Source: Pseudaeromonas sp038247115 (GTDB lineage Bacteria > Pseudomonadota > Gammaproteobacteria > Enterobacterales > Aeromonadaceae). From it: a DNA stretch of 33,001 bases. Within the stretch, counting starts at the first letter, position 1, and each line of letters begins with the position of its first letter. The stretch covers positions 1-33,001 of the forward strand of contig JBBRVG010000046.1 in assembly GCA_038247115.1 (NCBI GenBank), in the 5' to 3' direction. A program made the position numbers and the translations under genes. Under the pieces are notes generated by a model. It had not been told where the DNA came from, made no database searches, and saw only the letters and a list, made by a program, of their open reading frames with translations. Below are positions 1-8,540 of this stretch, piece by piece.

Positions 1-298
1 CCACGACTCCCTCTCTATCGCCGATTACAACAAATACCAATCTTTCGACAAACCGCTGGGCATGGCCGAGTATGGCCCGACGCTGGGCGATACCGCAGCC
101 ACCGAGGGCAGCTTTGATACACGAAACTATGCCAAGGTTCTCGCCAACTACCCGGCTATCAGTTACTGGGTCAGCTGGCACGACTGGAACAACGGCGACG
201 GCAGCCGGGAACATCAGGCCATGGTCGGCAATCTCAACACCACAGACCTGCTGCAAGATGCCGCCGTCATCACCCGCAGCGAGGTCAAACTGAACTAA
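1..298 (+). CDS. Glycoside hydrolase, C-terminal end (partial)
   Basis: The window opens inside this gene; frame 2 is open from the first base to the TAA at 296-298, giving about 98 residues. The visible part contains KPLGMAEYGP, then AISYWVSWHDW and HQAMVGNL. An acidic residue in a (S/A)EYGP context followed by a YW..W strand fits the C-terminal half of a TIM-barrel glycoside hydrolase such as the GH26 or GH5 mannanase-like families, where the glutamate of the E-(Y/F)-G-P motif is the catalytic nucleophile. The exact family cannot be decided from this fragment. A strong hairpin at 488-514 probably ends the transcript against the convergent gene. Confidence 0.55.
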   Translation, partial: HDSLSIADYNKYQSFDKPLGMAEYGPTLGDTAATEGSFDTRNYAKVLANYPAISYWVSWHDWNNGDGSREHQAMVGNLNTTDLLQDAAVITRSEVKLN

Positions 299-399
299 GG
301 CGCCCAGTAACCGCACCCGACCATGCCATAACCAAGCGGCCTCCTGGCTCTCATGTCAGCCGGTTAGCGAAGACGAGATAGCCTATTGAGCCAACCGTT

Positions 400-417
400 G
401 GCGGCAGGGATGCCGCC
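400..417. other. GGCGGCA-GGGA-TGCCGCC hairpin
   Basis: A perfect 7-bp inverted repeat (400-406 with 411-417) closes a GGGA loop between the convergent genes. On the + strand the loop reads CAGGGATG, the same core found in the hairpins of the five long repeats elsewhere in the window. It may be a degenerate relative of those elements or an extra terminator; no T-run follows. Confidence 0.4.
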
Positions 418-487
418 ATCGAGCCCCCAGGTCAGGGTTTACGGCGAGTTGGCGATAGAGGATGTCTCGTCCGAACCATTTAAGTGA

Positions 488-514
488 CAAGGCGGAGCCA
501 CAAGCTCCGCCTTG
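488..514. terminator. Bidirectional terminator hairpin
   Basis: CAAGGCGGAGC (488-498) pairs perfectly with GCTCCGCCTTG (504-514) around a 5-nt loop. It lies between the glycoside hydrolase end and the convergent ATP-grasp gene. T-tracts are short, so it may act as a stem-loop barrier for both directions. Confidence 0.65.
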
Positions 515-543
515 TTGATCTGGCGAGAAAGAAAAGAGAGGCG

Positions 544-2013
544 CTAGAGCCCCCGCTGTTGCAGGCGGCGCAGAAATTCCAGCATGACCCGCTCGTAGAT
601 GAGCTCCCCCATCACATGATCCTCGATGCCCCGGTCGATATTCGGATTGTCGTTGATCTCGATGACATAAGCCTTGTTGCCCTGCTGTTTGATATCCACG
701 CCGTACAGACCATCGCCGATGAGATTGGCCGCCCGCAGCGCGGTTTCCCGTACACAGCGCGGCACCGACATCACATCCAGCGTCTCCCAGCCGCCAGCAT
801 TGAAGCTGCCGCCCTCCTTGTGCTGGTAGATCTGCCAATGACCCTGACTCATATAGTATTTGCAGGCAAACAGCGGCTGCCGATCCAGCACGCCGATGCG
901 CCAGTCAAAGTCGGTATACATATATTCCTGGGCCAGGATCAGCGACGAAGCGCTCATCATCTCCAGCGCCTTGGCTTCCAGCTCCTCGGCGGTGCTGACC
1001 TTGTGCACGCCGCGGGAAAAGGAACCATCCGGCAGTTTCAGGATGCAGGGCAGCCCCAGCTCGTGGATGGTCTTCTCCACCCAGTTCTTCTCCCCGGCCC
1101 GCAGCACCCGGGTCTTCGGCGTCGGCACCTTGTGCTTCTCCAGCAACTCGGCGAGATAAACCTTGTTGGTGCAGTACATGATGGAAGCCGGATCATCGAT
1201 CACCACCAGCCCCAGCTTCTCGGCCCGGCGGGCAAACTGGTAGGTGAAGTCATCAATATTGGTGGTGGCGCGGATAAACAGCGCATCGTACTCGCCGAGC
1301 CGACCGAGCTGATCCTTGTCGATCAGCTCGACATTGATCCCCAGCCGCTTACCGGCGCGAATGAAGCGCTTGATCGCCATCAGGTTGGAGGGCGGCATAT
1401 GCTCCTCCCGGTCGATGAGGATGGCCAAGTCATAGCGATAGCGCTTGTGATGATTCGGCTGGCGCCAGATCTTGCGCGAGAAACGCTCCAGCGCGGCGGC
1501 AAAACTGTCTTGTTGGCCGTTTTCCAGGCGATGAAACGAATAGGGAGCAATGCTGACCAACTGCCAGCCATGAGAGCCATGCCGGAACTGCACCGCCATC
1601 ACTGGCAAGGGGTACTGATCGAACAGCTGACGCGCCATTTTCTGCAGGGCCGGTACATCGGTCTGGCCGAAATAGAACAGCAACTGGACGCTCTCGCAGG
1701 GGTGGTCGGCAAAGGCCAGATCCAGCGCCTCGTTCATGCCATGGATCACCATCAATTGCTGCTCGCGGTTGGCTATTTCGTTGATGGTGCGCAGTGTGGG
1801 CAGAATGCGGTGGCCACGGGCTTCGGCCAGCAAGGTGCAGTAGTAGCCGATACTCTGATATTCATAGGTTCGGCAAAGGTTGATGACCTGGGTGTTGCGT
1901 GCTGCCTTGTCGCTGCGATGGTCGAGATAATCGCCCACGCTAACGACGCTTTCCGAGGGAAAATAGGCAGCCCAATCTGATTTTTTTTCCGTGACTATAA
2001 GAAACTTGGCCAT
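544..2013 (-). CDS. RimK-family ATP-grasp ligase with RLAN N-terminal domain
   Basis: A 489-residue protein starting MAKFLIVTEKK. The start at 2013 is chosen because GGAG lies 7 nt upstream; a longer frame to 2097 has no such support. The first 200 or so residues fit the RLAN domain that precedes ATP-grasp in this family. The C-terminal part is ATP-grasp: a lysine-rich ATP-binding stretch (CILKLPDGSFSRGVHK) and the metal-binding end VIEINDNPNID near residue 450. Family members join amino acids, typically glutamate, to a carboxylate of a peptide or protein; the acceptor is unknown. It is divergent from a GNAT/C39-peptidase fusion. That pairing is known for this ligase clade and suggests a peptide-modification pathway rather than ribosomal protein S6 modification. 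Full length; no defects seen. Confidence 0.85.
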   Translation of the reverse strand: MAKFLIVTEKKSDWAAYFPSESVVSVGDYLDHRSDKAARNTQVINLCRTYEYQSIGYYCTLLAEARGHRILPTLRTINEIANREQQLMVIHGMNEALDLAFADHPCESVQLLFYFGQTDVPALQKMARQLFDQYPLPVMAVQFRHGSHGWQLVSIAPYSFHRLENGQQDSFAAALERFSRKIWRQPNHHKRYRYDLAILIDREEHMPPSNLMAIKRFIRAGKRLGINVELIDKDQLGRLGEYDALFIRATTNIDDFTYQFARRAEKLGLVVIDDPASIMYCTNKVYLAELLEKHKVPTPKTRVLRAGEKNWVEKTIHELGLPCILKLPDGSFSRGVHKVSTAEELEAKALEMMSASSLILAQEYMYTDFDWRIGVLDRQPLFACKYYMSQGHWQIYQHKEGGSFNAGGWETLDVMSVPRCVRETALRAANLIGDGLYGVDIKQQGNKAYVIEINDNPNIDRGIEDHVMGELIYERVMLEFLRRLQQRGL

Positions 2014-2294
2014 AACGACTCCAAGTTGAACAGCAACGGTATCCGGCACGGCGCAGGAGGGAGGTCGGATACGACCCGGCGTTAGAGGCTGCTGCAAGAA
2101 AGAGGGGTGTTGGATACAACAGGCTCTCAGCCGAGCAGCATGCTATGCCCGTCACACTTTACCCGTCAAGGGCATAGGCCTATGATCTGGCGTCGTATGG
2201 GCTTCACTCTTCGGCCTGCCTCCCCCCTGATCGCATTTGCTTCACCGGGCAGACATCTGCTGGCCCCGCCTTTGCGCCCATGCTTAAGGTAGAC

Positions 2295-3392
2295 ATGGTC
2301 ATGATCCGCGTTGCTGTCCCTGACGATCTGGAAGCGCTGCTGGCGCTGGAGCTCTCCTGCTTTCCTGGTGATCGCCTCTCGGCGCGCCAATTCCGGCGCT
2401 TTATCAAGAGCGACACCAGCCGCACCCTGATCGCCGAGCAAGACGGTCAGCTACTGGGCTATGCCCTGGTGCTGTTTCACCATCGCACTCACCTGGCGCG
2501 CCTCTACTCGCTGGCGGTGGCGGCTACGCAGCGCGGTCAGGGCATAGGTCACCAGCTGCTGGCGGCCTGTGAAGCGGCGGCGGTCGAGCTGGGCTATCTC
2601 ACCCTGCGGCTGGAGGTGCGGCAGGATAACGACGAGGCCAAGAGCCTGTATCTGAAACAGGGCTACCGGCCGATCCGCGTGCTGGCCCACTACTACGATG
2701 ATGCCGCCGACGGCGTGCGCCTGGAAAAACGGCTGCAACCCGGCCAGCTGCCCCATCTGCTGCCCATCCCCTACTACGCCCAGACCCTGCCCTTTACCTG
2801 CGGCCCGGCCTGCCTGCTGATGGCGCAGGCGGCGCTGCAGCCCGGTTTTGCCCTAAGCCGCCGCCACGAGGTGCAGATCTGGCGCGAGGCCACCACAGTA
2901 TTTATGACCACGGGCCACGGCGGCTGTTCGGCCCTGGGGCTGGCGTTGGCCGCCCATAGGCGCGGCCTGCATCCCAACGTCTGGATCAGCCAGACTCGCA
3001 CCCCCTTTTTGCGCGGGGTGCGCAGTGACAGCAAGCGTCAGGTGATGGAGCTGGTGCAGAGCGATTTCGAGCAACAACTGGCCGAAGCCGGGCTCATCCC
3101 CACGGTACGGCGGCCGAGTCTGGAAGAGCTGGAGCTGGAGCTAAAGAGCGGCCATCCGGTGCTGGTGCTCATCAGCACCTGGCGACTGACCGGCGACAAG
3201 GCGCCGCACTGGGTGGTGCTCATCGGCATGGATGCCCAGTTTGTGTTTTTCCATGATCCGGATGTGGACAGCAGCCGGGATCGCCTGGCCTCGGCCATGC
3301 AGGTACCTGTCCGGCGCGATGACTTCTACGCCATGATGCAATACGGCAAGGAGCGCTTCAGCGCCGCACTGGCGTTAAAGGTCATGAGTTAG
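2295..3392 (+). CDS. GNAT acetyltransferase fused to C39-like cysteine peptidase
   Basis: About 365 residues. ATG 2295 is preferred because AAGG (2286-2289) sits 5 nt upstream; ATG 2280 and 2301 are alternatives. Residues 1-150 form a GNAT domain with the acetyl-CoA loop QRGQGIGHQLL. From about residue 155 follows a C39/papain-like peptidase domain: LPFTCGPACLL carries the presumed catalytic cysteine (C169), and PHWVVLIGMD then FHDPD carry the presumed His (H305) and Asp. Such fusions occur with RLAN-type ATP-grasp ligases, as here (divergent gene at 2013), and are thought to process or modify the same peptide-like product. The substrate is unknown. It ends 18 bp from the convergent solute-binding protein gene. 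Confidence 0.85.
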   Translation: MVMIRVAVPDDLEALLALELSCFPGDRLSARQFRRFIKSDTSRTLIAEQDGQLLGYALVLFHHRTHLARLYSLAVAATQRGQGIGHQLLAACEAAAVELGYLTLRLEVRQDNDEAKSLYLKQGYRPIRVLAHYYDDAADGVRLEKRLQPGQLPHLLPIPYYAQTLPFTCGPACLLMAQAALQPGFALSRRHEVQIWREATTVFMTTGHGGCSALGLALAAHRRGLHPNVWISQTRTPFLRGVRSDSKRQVMELVQSDFEQQLAEAGLIPTVRRPSLEELELELKSGHPVLVLISTWRLTGDKAPHWVVLIGMDAQFVFFHDPDVDSSRDRLASAMQVPVRRDDFYAMMQYGKERFSAALALKVMS

Positions 3393-3410
3393 CAACGAAA
3401 AAGGTAATTA

Positions 3411-4220
3411 TCATTTGTCGTCATCGAGCTTGTCTGGCGGAGACAAACTCTCGAGGATCCACGCCGGATAGTAGTGCGACAGCATCCGCTGATACTCCCC
3501 TGCGTCGACCAAACGCTGCAAGGTGCTTGTTAACAGCTGCCGATCCGCCGCCGGCAAACTGGTCCGGGACAGATAAATGCCGAATCGAACCGGAGCTATA
3601 TCCGACAGCGGGGTGTAGGCGATTTTATCCACCATCTGGTAACGCTTGGCAGACTCCGCAAATCCTGCCAGTGGAATGACAATGGCGGTCGCTCTTCCGG
3701 CCAGCATCTTGCCCGCAATCATGTCGGTGGTGGTCACCTCCTCCAGATGCTGCCGGGTTCGCGGATCTGCCAACCAGGCGTCATAACGCGGACCAAAACG
3801 GTGCCCTCGGACCACGTTAATCATGATTGCCTGGGCATTTCTGAGTTCCTTCAAGCTGTGGTAGGGAACCGGAGTCGACTTCAGATGAATCAGCATCACC
3901 GGGCTCTGGCTGGTCGCGACAAACTCGCCGACCAAATCCCGCTCAGCCGTGCGAACCCCCATGGGGACCAGATCGATACCCCCCTGTTGCAGCATCAAAA
4001 AGCCTCGTTTGACCGGCATCGGCACATAATCGAAACGGCAGGGCGTCAACTCGGCTACGCGCGCCAATAGATCGGGCAGCGAACCGGCAACCTGTTTTTG
4101 TGGTGTGAAAAAAATCGAACTCCCGGCAGGTGCGGCGGCAACCCGGATCGGGCGGGAACAAGCCGAAGTCTGGACGTGGAACAGCAATATCAATAGCGCA
4201 ATCAACCATGTCACGCGCAT
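3411..4220 (-). CDS. Periplasmic solute-binding protein, family 3 type (orphan)
   Basis: A 269-residue protein with an N-terminal hydrophobic signal segment (WLIALLILLF) probably cleaved near TSACSRP. I choose the second of two close ATGs (4220) because AGGGG lies 7 nt upstream; it is only 1 nt from the first (4226). The body resembles extracellular solute-binding proteins family 3: a GSLPDLLARV-type helix early, QGGIDLVPMGV in the first lobe, and a C-terminal LVDAGEYQRMLSHYY helix. No ABC permease or ATPase gene is adjacent, so it is either a stand-alone binding protein or one working with a distant transporter or sensor. A second orphan of similar size lies at 18728-19546. Ligand unknown. 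Confidence 0.75.
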   Translation of the reverse strand: MRVTWLIALLILLFHVQTSACSRPIRVAAAPAGSSIFFTPQKQVAGSLPDLLARVAELTPCRFDYVPMPVKRGFLMLQQGGIDLVPMGVRTAERDLVGEFVATSQSPVMLIHLKSTPVPYHSLKELRNAQAIMINVVRGHRFGPRYDAWLADPRTRQHLEEVTTTDMIAGKMLAGRATAIVIPLAGFAESAKRYQMVDKIAYTPLSDIAPVRFGIYLSRTSLPAADRQLLTSTLQRLVDAGEYQRMLSHYYPAWILESLSPPDKLDDDK

Positions 4221-4483
4221 CGCCATGCCCCTGTAAAGTGACGGCCTGTAACCTCGTTACATTCAACTATAGCCGCCTGTAAAAGTGGCGACGAACTTCA
4301 GCCTTTCGCCTTGGAATACGCGCTCCCGACCCTCAACACAACAACGAACGCCAGGACTCGCTGCAGACGTTCGCCGTGTTGATCCGGCCGCCAGGCTCTG
4401 TGATACATGCCGATCCGGCGCCCGGGATCGCCACAAAAAACGCCACCCTAAGGTGGCGGTTCATGATGACACACGATAAGCGC

Positions 4484-4852
4484 TTAGGCGCCGCCGGGCT
4501 CGCCGGTAAACTCGACCAGCAGATCCTCGTCGGTGACTATGGTCTGGCAGGCCAGACGGTAGGTCGGTGGTAGATCCTGCACTGCCGCCCGCTCCTCTTC
4601 ATGCTCGGGAAGCTTGCCCAGCGACTTCAGGACATTCCGCTCTTTGTCGGTGAGCATCATGGCCTTGATGCGCATGCCATCCAGGTGAATCACCTTGATC
4701 AGGCAAGCGCCGCATTGACCATCTTCACAGTCACAGGGGATCTTGACGCCGTTGGCCTTGGCAAGACCCAGTACGGTTTCCCGCTTACCGGCAACCGCAA
4801 TCACCTTCTTGTTCTTTTCCATGGTCGGTGATGAAAAGTAGACATTGGCCAT
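4484..4852 (-). CDS. 2Fe-2S ferredoxin resembling Shethna protein II (FeSII)
   Basis: A 122-residue soluble plant-type ferredoxin. The start MANVYFSS at 4852 is supported by AAGAGAG 7 nt upstream; a longer frame to 4930 adds a spurious hydrophobic leader. Cluster ligands are C42, C47 and C50 in CEDGQCGAC plus C102 in RLACQ. An extra cysteine, C40, lies just before the motif. The spacing between the third and fourth cysteines (51 residues), the length of 122, and the motifs LTDKERNVLKS, PPTYRLACQTIVTDEDLL and the ending EFTGEPGGA agree closely with my memory of Azotobacter vinelandii FeSII, which binds nitrogenase and protects it under oxygen stress. Monocistronic here, with no nif gene in the window. 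Ferredoxin identity is firm; the FeSII role is inference. Confidence 0.85.
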   Translation of the reverse strand: MANVYFSSPTMEKNKKVIAVAGKRETVLGLAKANGVKIPCDCEDGQCGACLIKVIHLDGMRIKAMMLTDKERNVLKSLGKLPEHEEERAAVQDLPPTYRLACQTIVTDEDLLVEFTGEPGGA

Positions 4853-5110
4853 TGCATAACTCTCTTGATAAATGAATGAGCACAGGACTAAGCAAGAAGC
4901 CAACCAAGAGTTAACGTGTTGATTTTGCACTATTCAAATTTATGCGAACTGACGATTAGCGTGTATGGCACAGGATTTTGTCGCACAAGAGCCGACAAAC
5001 ACAGGGCGGGAGTGCGGCGGTCCCATGACCCGCCGACAGGGCAAAAAGCCGCACACTATCCTGGTTACCCGATCCCGGCTGACCGGCGGCGAGGCGCCGC
5101 CAGTCAGTCC

Positions 5111-5150
5111 CCGGCAAGGACCAGCAAGGACCGGAAAGAACCGGCAAGGC
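5111..5150. repeat. Four degenerate 10-bp tandem units
   Basis: Units CCGGCAAGGA, CCAGCAAGGA, CCGGAAAGAA and CCGGCAAGGC lie head to tail just after the metallophosphoesterase stop codon (minus-strand gene). They look like slippage-type microduplication. Confidence 0.7.
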
Positions 5151-5154
5151 CGGT
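5135..5154 (-). terminator. Candidate terminator of the metallophosphoesterase gene
   Basis: Read on the minus strand, ACCGGC pairs with GCCGGT around a 3-nt loop and is followed by TTCTTT, 7 bp past the stop codon. The stem is short and the T-tract interrupted, so strength is uncertain. Confidence 0.45.
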
Positions 5155-5160
5155 CCTCTA

Positions 5161-6930
5161 TTACTGGGCTTGCAGGGTGCCGGTGGTCAGGTCGATGCGG
5201 ACGTTGCGATCCGGGGTCGGATCATTGACCACGCCGTAACCGACCAGGCCGATCAGGGGCACCATCTGGCTGAACTGGGCCAGCACGCTGTCGGGCACCT
5301 GGCCTTGCAACTGCATGGCGGTGAGCTGCGCCGTCATCAGCGCCTGCAACTGAGTGGCATTGACCTGGGTCAGCCAGCCGATGGCAAAGCGCTGACTGGC
5401 GCCCAGCGCCGGATTGCTGCCCTCATCCCCGGCATAGTGGGCCTTGAGCAGGGTGGAGATGAGCGTGGTCAGAGTGGTCGCCTGCAGATCGGCTTTCGTC
5501 ACGCCGCTCGGCAGCGCCGCCAGCATGGCCGCCTCCCCTTGCGCCTGATCCGCCTGTGGATCCAGCCCCTGACCGACCAGATAGAGGTCGCACATCAGGC
5601 TCCACAACGGGCGCTTGAGCAGCAGGGCATCGAGCAGGTTCGCCAGCGAATCCGGCACCTCCAGCCCCAGAGCCGCCAGCAGGTTATTCGCCATGGCATC
5701 GACCAGCTCCTCGAGACCGGCCTCCGGCACATCGGCCTGCACCGTCTCGATATCGGTATTCACGCTCAGGGTTTTGGTCGGCAAATCCAGCACCAGCTGG
5801 CGCATGGAGGCGGGATAGCTGACGGTGGCTCCGGTCTCGATATCAATCAGGAAGTTGCCATTGCCATAATCGCGGCGCGCTATGTCATTGGCGTGGAAGT
5901 GACCGGTCAGCAACAGGTTGACCCCGGCCTCGGCCAGCGCCCGCGACACATATTCGCTGCTGGTTTGATAGGGGATCTGCCCGGTGCTGCCATCGGCGGC
6001 GGTGAAGGTTTCGACATAGGGCGACCACTGCAATCCCTGCAGGTAGGAGGCCTTGCCCGCGCCATCCAGCACATAGTCGGGGATCAGCAGGTTCTGGCCG
6101 GTAAAGTGTTCGATGCCGCCAAAGTGGCTCATGGTCAGCAGCACCTTGCCCTCGGCCTTGGCGCGAGCGGCCATGGTTTTGACCCAGGCCCAGGTCTGCG
6201 CCCGTTGCGGCGCCAGCAGCGAGCCGCCGGTCGGCGGATAGTCCTGCAGTCCGGCCTCCGTGGACCAGTTGCTGGTCGCCTGCGGCAAGGAGCTATTGGC
6301 CAGATCCAGCGCCAGCACCCAGAGGCCGGGTACCGGCTCGGAGACATAGGAGAAGGAGCCCTCATCCCGCGCCACCGCATCGCTAAAGCCGAAGTCGGCA
6401 TAGAAGCGGTCGAAGCGCGGCACATCATACAGCGGCGTACCGCTGCTGTGCTCCATATAAGGAGCTATGGATCCGACCTCGGCCCCCAGGCTGTTTTGTT
6501 CCAGGAAGATGGAGCCATTGCTGCCATAGGGATTGTTCATATCGTGATTGCCGGGGATCAGCAGCACCTTGACACCCTTGGCCTGCACCTGGGTGATCGC
6601 CTCGCGCAACCATTCGTGGGAATACTGCTCGCCATCCTTGGTCAGATCGCCGGTGATGAGAATCACCTGATTGCCCGCCGCCACCAGTCGATCCAGCGCC
6701 GACTGCACCAGGGCCTGGCTCTGCAAGAAGGCCTTGCGATCCTTGCCGATGGCCTCTTCATAGGCCGGCTCGCCCGGCACCCCGCCGAGCTTAACCGCAT
6801 CGAACACATGCACATCTGTGATAACGCCAATCTTGACCACGCTTTGCGGGGCCGCCGTTTCGGCGTCATCGCCACATCCCGCTAGCAGCAGGGCAGCTGT
6901 CAGTGCTGATAAAACCAATCCCGAGCGCAT
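5161..6930 (-). CDS. Lipoprotein calcineurin-like metallophosphoesterase
   Basis: A 589-residue protein. The start at 6930 is chosen because GGAG lies 7 nt upstream and the product then begins with a lipoprotein signal (MRSGLVLSALTAALLLAGC, lipid cysteine C19). The classical metal-binding blocks of calcineurin-like phosphoesterases are present in order: ITDVHVFD (D39, H41), ITGDLTKDGE, IPGNHDMNN, LLTMSHFGG and LLLTGHFHAND. This predicts a two-metal centre hydrolysing phosphoesters at the cell envelope. The last 200 or so residues are a helical extension with no motif I recognise. Substrate unknown. It is followed on the same strand by the ferredoxin gene after about 310 bp, so the two are probably not one operon. 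Confidence 0.85.
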   Translation of the reverse strand: MRSGLVLSALTAALLLAGCGDDAETAAPQSVVKIGVITDVHVFDAVKLGGVPGEPAYEEAIGKDRKAFLQSQALVQSALDRLVAAGNQVILITGDLTKDGEQYSHEWLREAITQVQAKGVKVLLIPGNHDMNNPYGSNGSIFLEQNSLGAEVGSIAPYMEHSSGTPLYDVPRFDRFYADFGFSDAVARDEGSFSYVSEPVPGLWVLALDLANSSLPQATSNWSTEAGLQDYPPTGGSLLAPQRAQTWAWVKTMAARAKAEGKVLLTMSHFGGIEHFTGQNLLIPDYVLDGAGKASYLQGLQWSPYVETFTAADGSTGQIPYQTSSEYVSRALAEAGVNLLLTGHFHANDIARRDYGNGNFLIDIETGATVSYPASMRQLVLDLPTKTLSVNTDIETVQADVPEAGLEELVDAMANNLLAALGLEVPDSLANLLDALLLKRPLWSLMCDLYLVGQGLDPQADQAQGEAAMLAALPSGVTKADLQATTLTTLISTLLKAHYAGDEGSNPALGASQRFAIGWLTQVNATQLQALMTAQLTAMQLQGQVPDSVLAQFSQMVPLIGLVGYGVVNDPTPDRNVRIDLTTGTLQAQ

Positions 6931-7028
6931 GATGGAACTCCATTCTTGTTTTTGGAGTTCTGACTCTAAGGGCCGAATGTGACGTCCGATTGACGCCGGT
7001 GTGACAGGCCCGGCGAACCGGGCCCCGC

Positions 7029-8339
7029 TCAGGCCGCTTCGGCTTGCAGGCCCAGAGCACCGCGCTGACGCCACCACAGATAGGCGCCGATGCCAAAGCC
7101 CAGACCACAGAGGCTGACCACATAGTAGGCCGGCGCCAGCACATCCTGGGCCAACCACAGGGTGACCAGCATGGGGGTCAGACCGCCAAACACCGCATAG
7201 GCCACGTTGTAGGAGAAGGACAAGCCGGAGAAACGCACCGCCGCCGGAAAGGCATTCACCATCACATAGGGCACGGCCCCGACGATGCCGACGCAGAATC
7301 CCGCCTGGGCATAATCCAGCAACAGATCGGCGGTGCCGCCTTGCAGGCCGCTGTAGAAATTCCAGCTGGTCAGCGCCAGCAGTACAGAGCCACCCATAAA
7401 GGTGACGCCGCTGCCCAACCAGTCAATCAGGCGACCGGCGACGATGCAGCCCAGGGTCAAGGCCACAATCGCCAGCGAGTTGGCCTGCAGTGCCTCGGGC
7501 GGTGTCAGGGCATAGACCTTCTGCAGATAGGTGGGCGTCATCAGGATCACCACCACGATACCGGCGGAGAGCAACCAGGTCAGCAGCATGGAGACCACCA
7601 CGGCCGCCTTGTGATCCCGCAGCACCGCCTTGAGCGGCATCTCGGCGGCCAGCGCCTTGCGCGCCTGCAGCTCGGCAAACACCGGCGTCTCATGGAGCCA
7701 GCGACGCAGATACATGGCGATGATGCCAAACACACCGCCCAGCACGAACGCCAGACGCCAGCCCCACACCACCACCTCTTCCTTGGGGATCTGGGTGTTG
7801 ATCGCCGTGGCCACCAGGGATCCCAGCAGGATACCGGCGGTCAGACCTGCGGTCAGGATGCCGCACGCTAGGCCGACCCGCGCCGCGGGCACATGCTCGG
7901 CGACAAACACCCAAGCCCCCGGCACTTCACCGCCGATGGCCGCGCCCTGCAAAATCCGCAGCCCCAGCAGCATGATGGGGGCAGCAATGCCGATGGCGGC
8001 ATAGGTGGGCAGCAGGCCGATCAGCAGGGTCGGCACCGCCATCAGAAAGATACTCAGGGTAAACATGCGCTTGCGGCCAATCTTGTCGCCAAAGTGCGCC
8101 ATTATGATGCCGCCCAGCGGCCGCGCCAGATAGCCAGCAGCAAAGATGCCGAAGGTCTGGAACTGGCGCAGCCAGTCGGGAATATCCGCCGGGAAGAAGA
8201 GATCGCCGATGATGACGGCGAAGAAGACAAAGATGATGAAGTCATAGAACTCCAGCGCGCCACCCAGCGCCGCCAGCGACAATGTCTTGAAGTCCTGCCC
8301 GGTCAGGGTTCTGGCCGGAGTCGAGATCGAATTCAACAT
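7029..8339 (-). CDS. MFS transporter, metabolite:H+ symporter type
   Basis: A 436-residue protein with about 12 hydrophobic segments. After MLNSIS the sequence LSLAALGGALEFYDFIIF gives the first membrane helix with the E-FYDF signature of the ProP/ShiA-like metabolite:proton symporters. The loop between helices 2 and 3 carries HFGDKIGRKRMF, the MFS G-x-x-x-D-x-x-G-R-(K/R) motif, and GWRLAF occurs in the middle. Substrates in this group include organic acids, betaines and shikimate; none can be chosen here. The start at 8339 is my preference by homology of the N-terminus. Ribosome-site evidence is weak: AAGGA lies only 1 nt away, with GGGA further upstream. An in-frame ATG at 8375 is possible. 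The long repeat R1 lies upstream. Confidence 0.85.
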   Translation of the reverse strand: MLNSISTPARTLTGQDFKTLSLAALGGALEFYDFIIFVFFAVIIGDLFFPADIPDWLRQFQTFGIFAAGYLARPLGGIIMAHFGDKIGRKRMFTLSIFLMAVPTLLIGLLPTYAAIGIAAPIMLLGLRILQGAAIGGEVPGAWVFVAEHVPAARVGLACGILTAGLTAGILLGSLVATAINTQIPKEEVVVWGWRLAFVLGGVFGIIAMYLRRWLHETPVFAELQARKALAAEMPLKAVLRDHKAAVVVSMLLTWLLSAGIVVVILMTPTYLQKVYALTPPEALQANSLAIVALTLGCIVAGRLIDWLGSGVTFMGGSVLLALTSWNFYSGLQGGTADLLLDYAQAGFCVGIVGAVPYVMVNAFPAAVRFSGLSFSYNVAYAVFGGLTPMLVTLWLAQDVLAPAYYVVSLCGLGFGIGAYLWWRQRGALGLQAEAA

Positions 8340-8540
8340 ATCCTTATGTTTCCCATAGCATTTTGATAAGAACATTCACTATGCGACTGCGGACTGGGGC
8401 TGTAAATCGCGGAATATGCAATGTGGTCTTGCAAGTTATGGGGCCTGGGCGGCCGGCCCTTTGCCCCGTACTCGCGACGGGGCGGGATCGGTCGGCCATA
8501 CCGCCGATTGGCCGGTCCGAGGTGGACGGTCCCGACTTGG

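Larger units (their letters stand above)
4853..5160. other. Intergenic region with hairpins, no gene
   Basis: About 308 bp between the ferredoxin start and the metallophosphoesterase stop, both on the minus strand. The ferredoxin-proximal part (about 4900-4945) is AT-rich and probably holds its promoter; I could not assign convincing -35/-10 boxes. A strong hairpin at 5079-5107 pairs CTGAC and GGCGGC with GCCGCC and GTCAG. No credible reading frame was seen. Confidence 0.5.

Noticed and set aside
484..1980. Long + strand open frame (about 498 codons) opposite the ATP-grasp ligase
   Set aside because: It is the antisense shadow of a gene with clear RLAN and ATP-grasp motifs; GC-rich codon bias keeps the opposite frame open.
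4960..4985. Sigma-54-like TGGCAC...TTTGT near the ferredoxin gene
   Set aside because: It points away from the ferredoxin gene and the -12 box does not match; not evidence of nif-type control.
5170..6885. Long + strand open frame (571 codons) opposite the metallophosphoesterase
   Set aside because: Antisense to a protein with all phosphoesterase motifs; its translation is low-complexity Gln/His/Arg-rich with no family signal.
7044..7871. + strand frame opposite the MFS transporter, rich in Gln and His
   Set aside because: Shadow of membrane-helix codons on the other strand.
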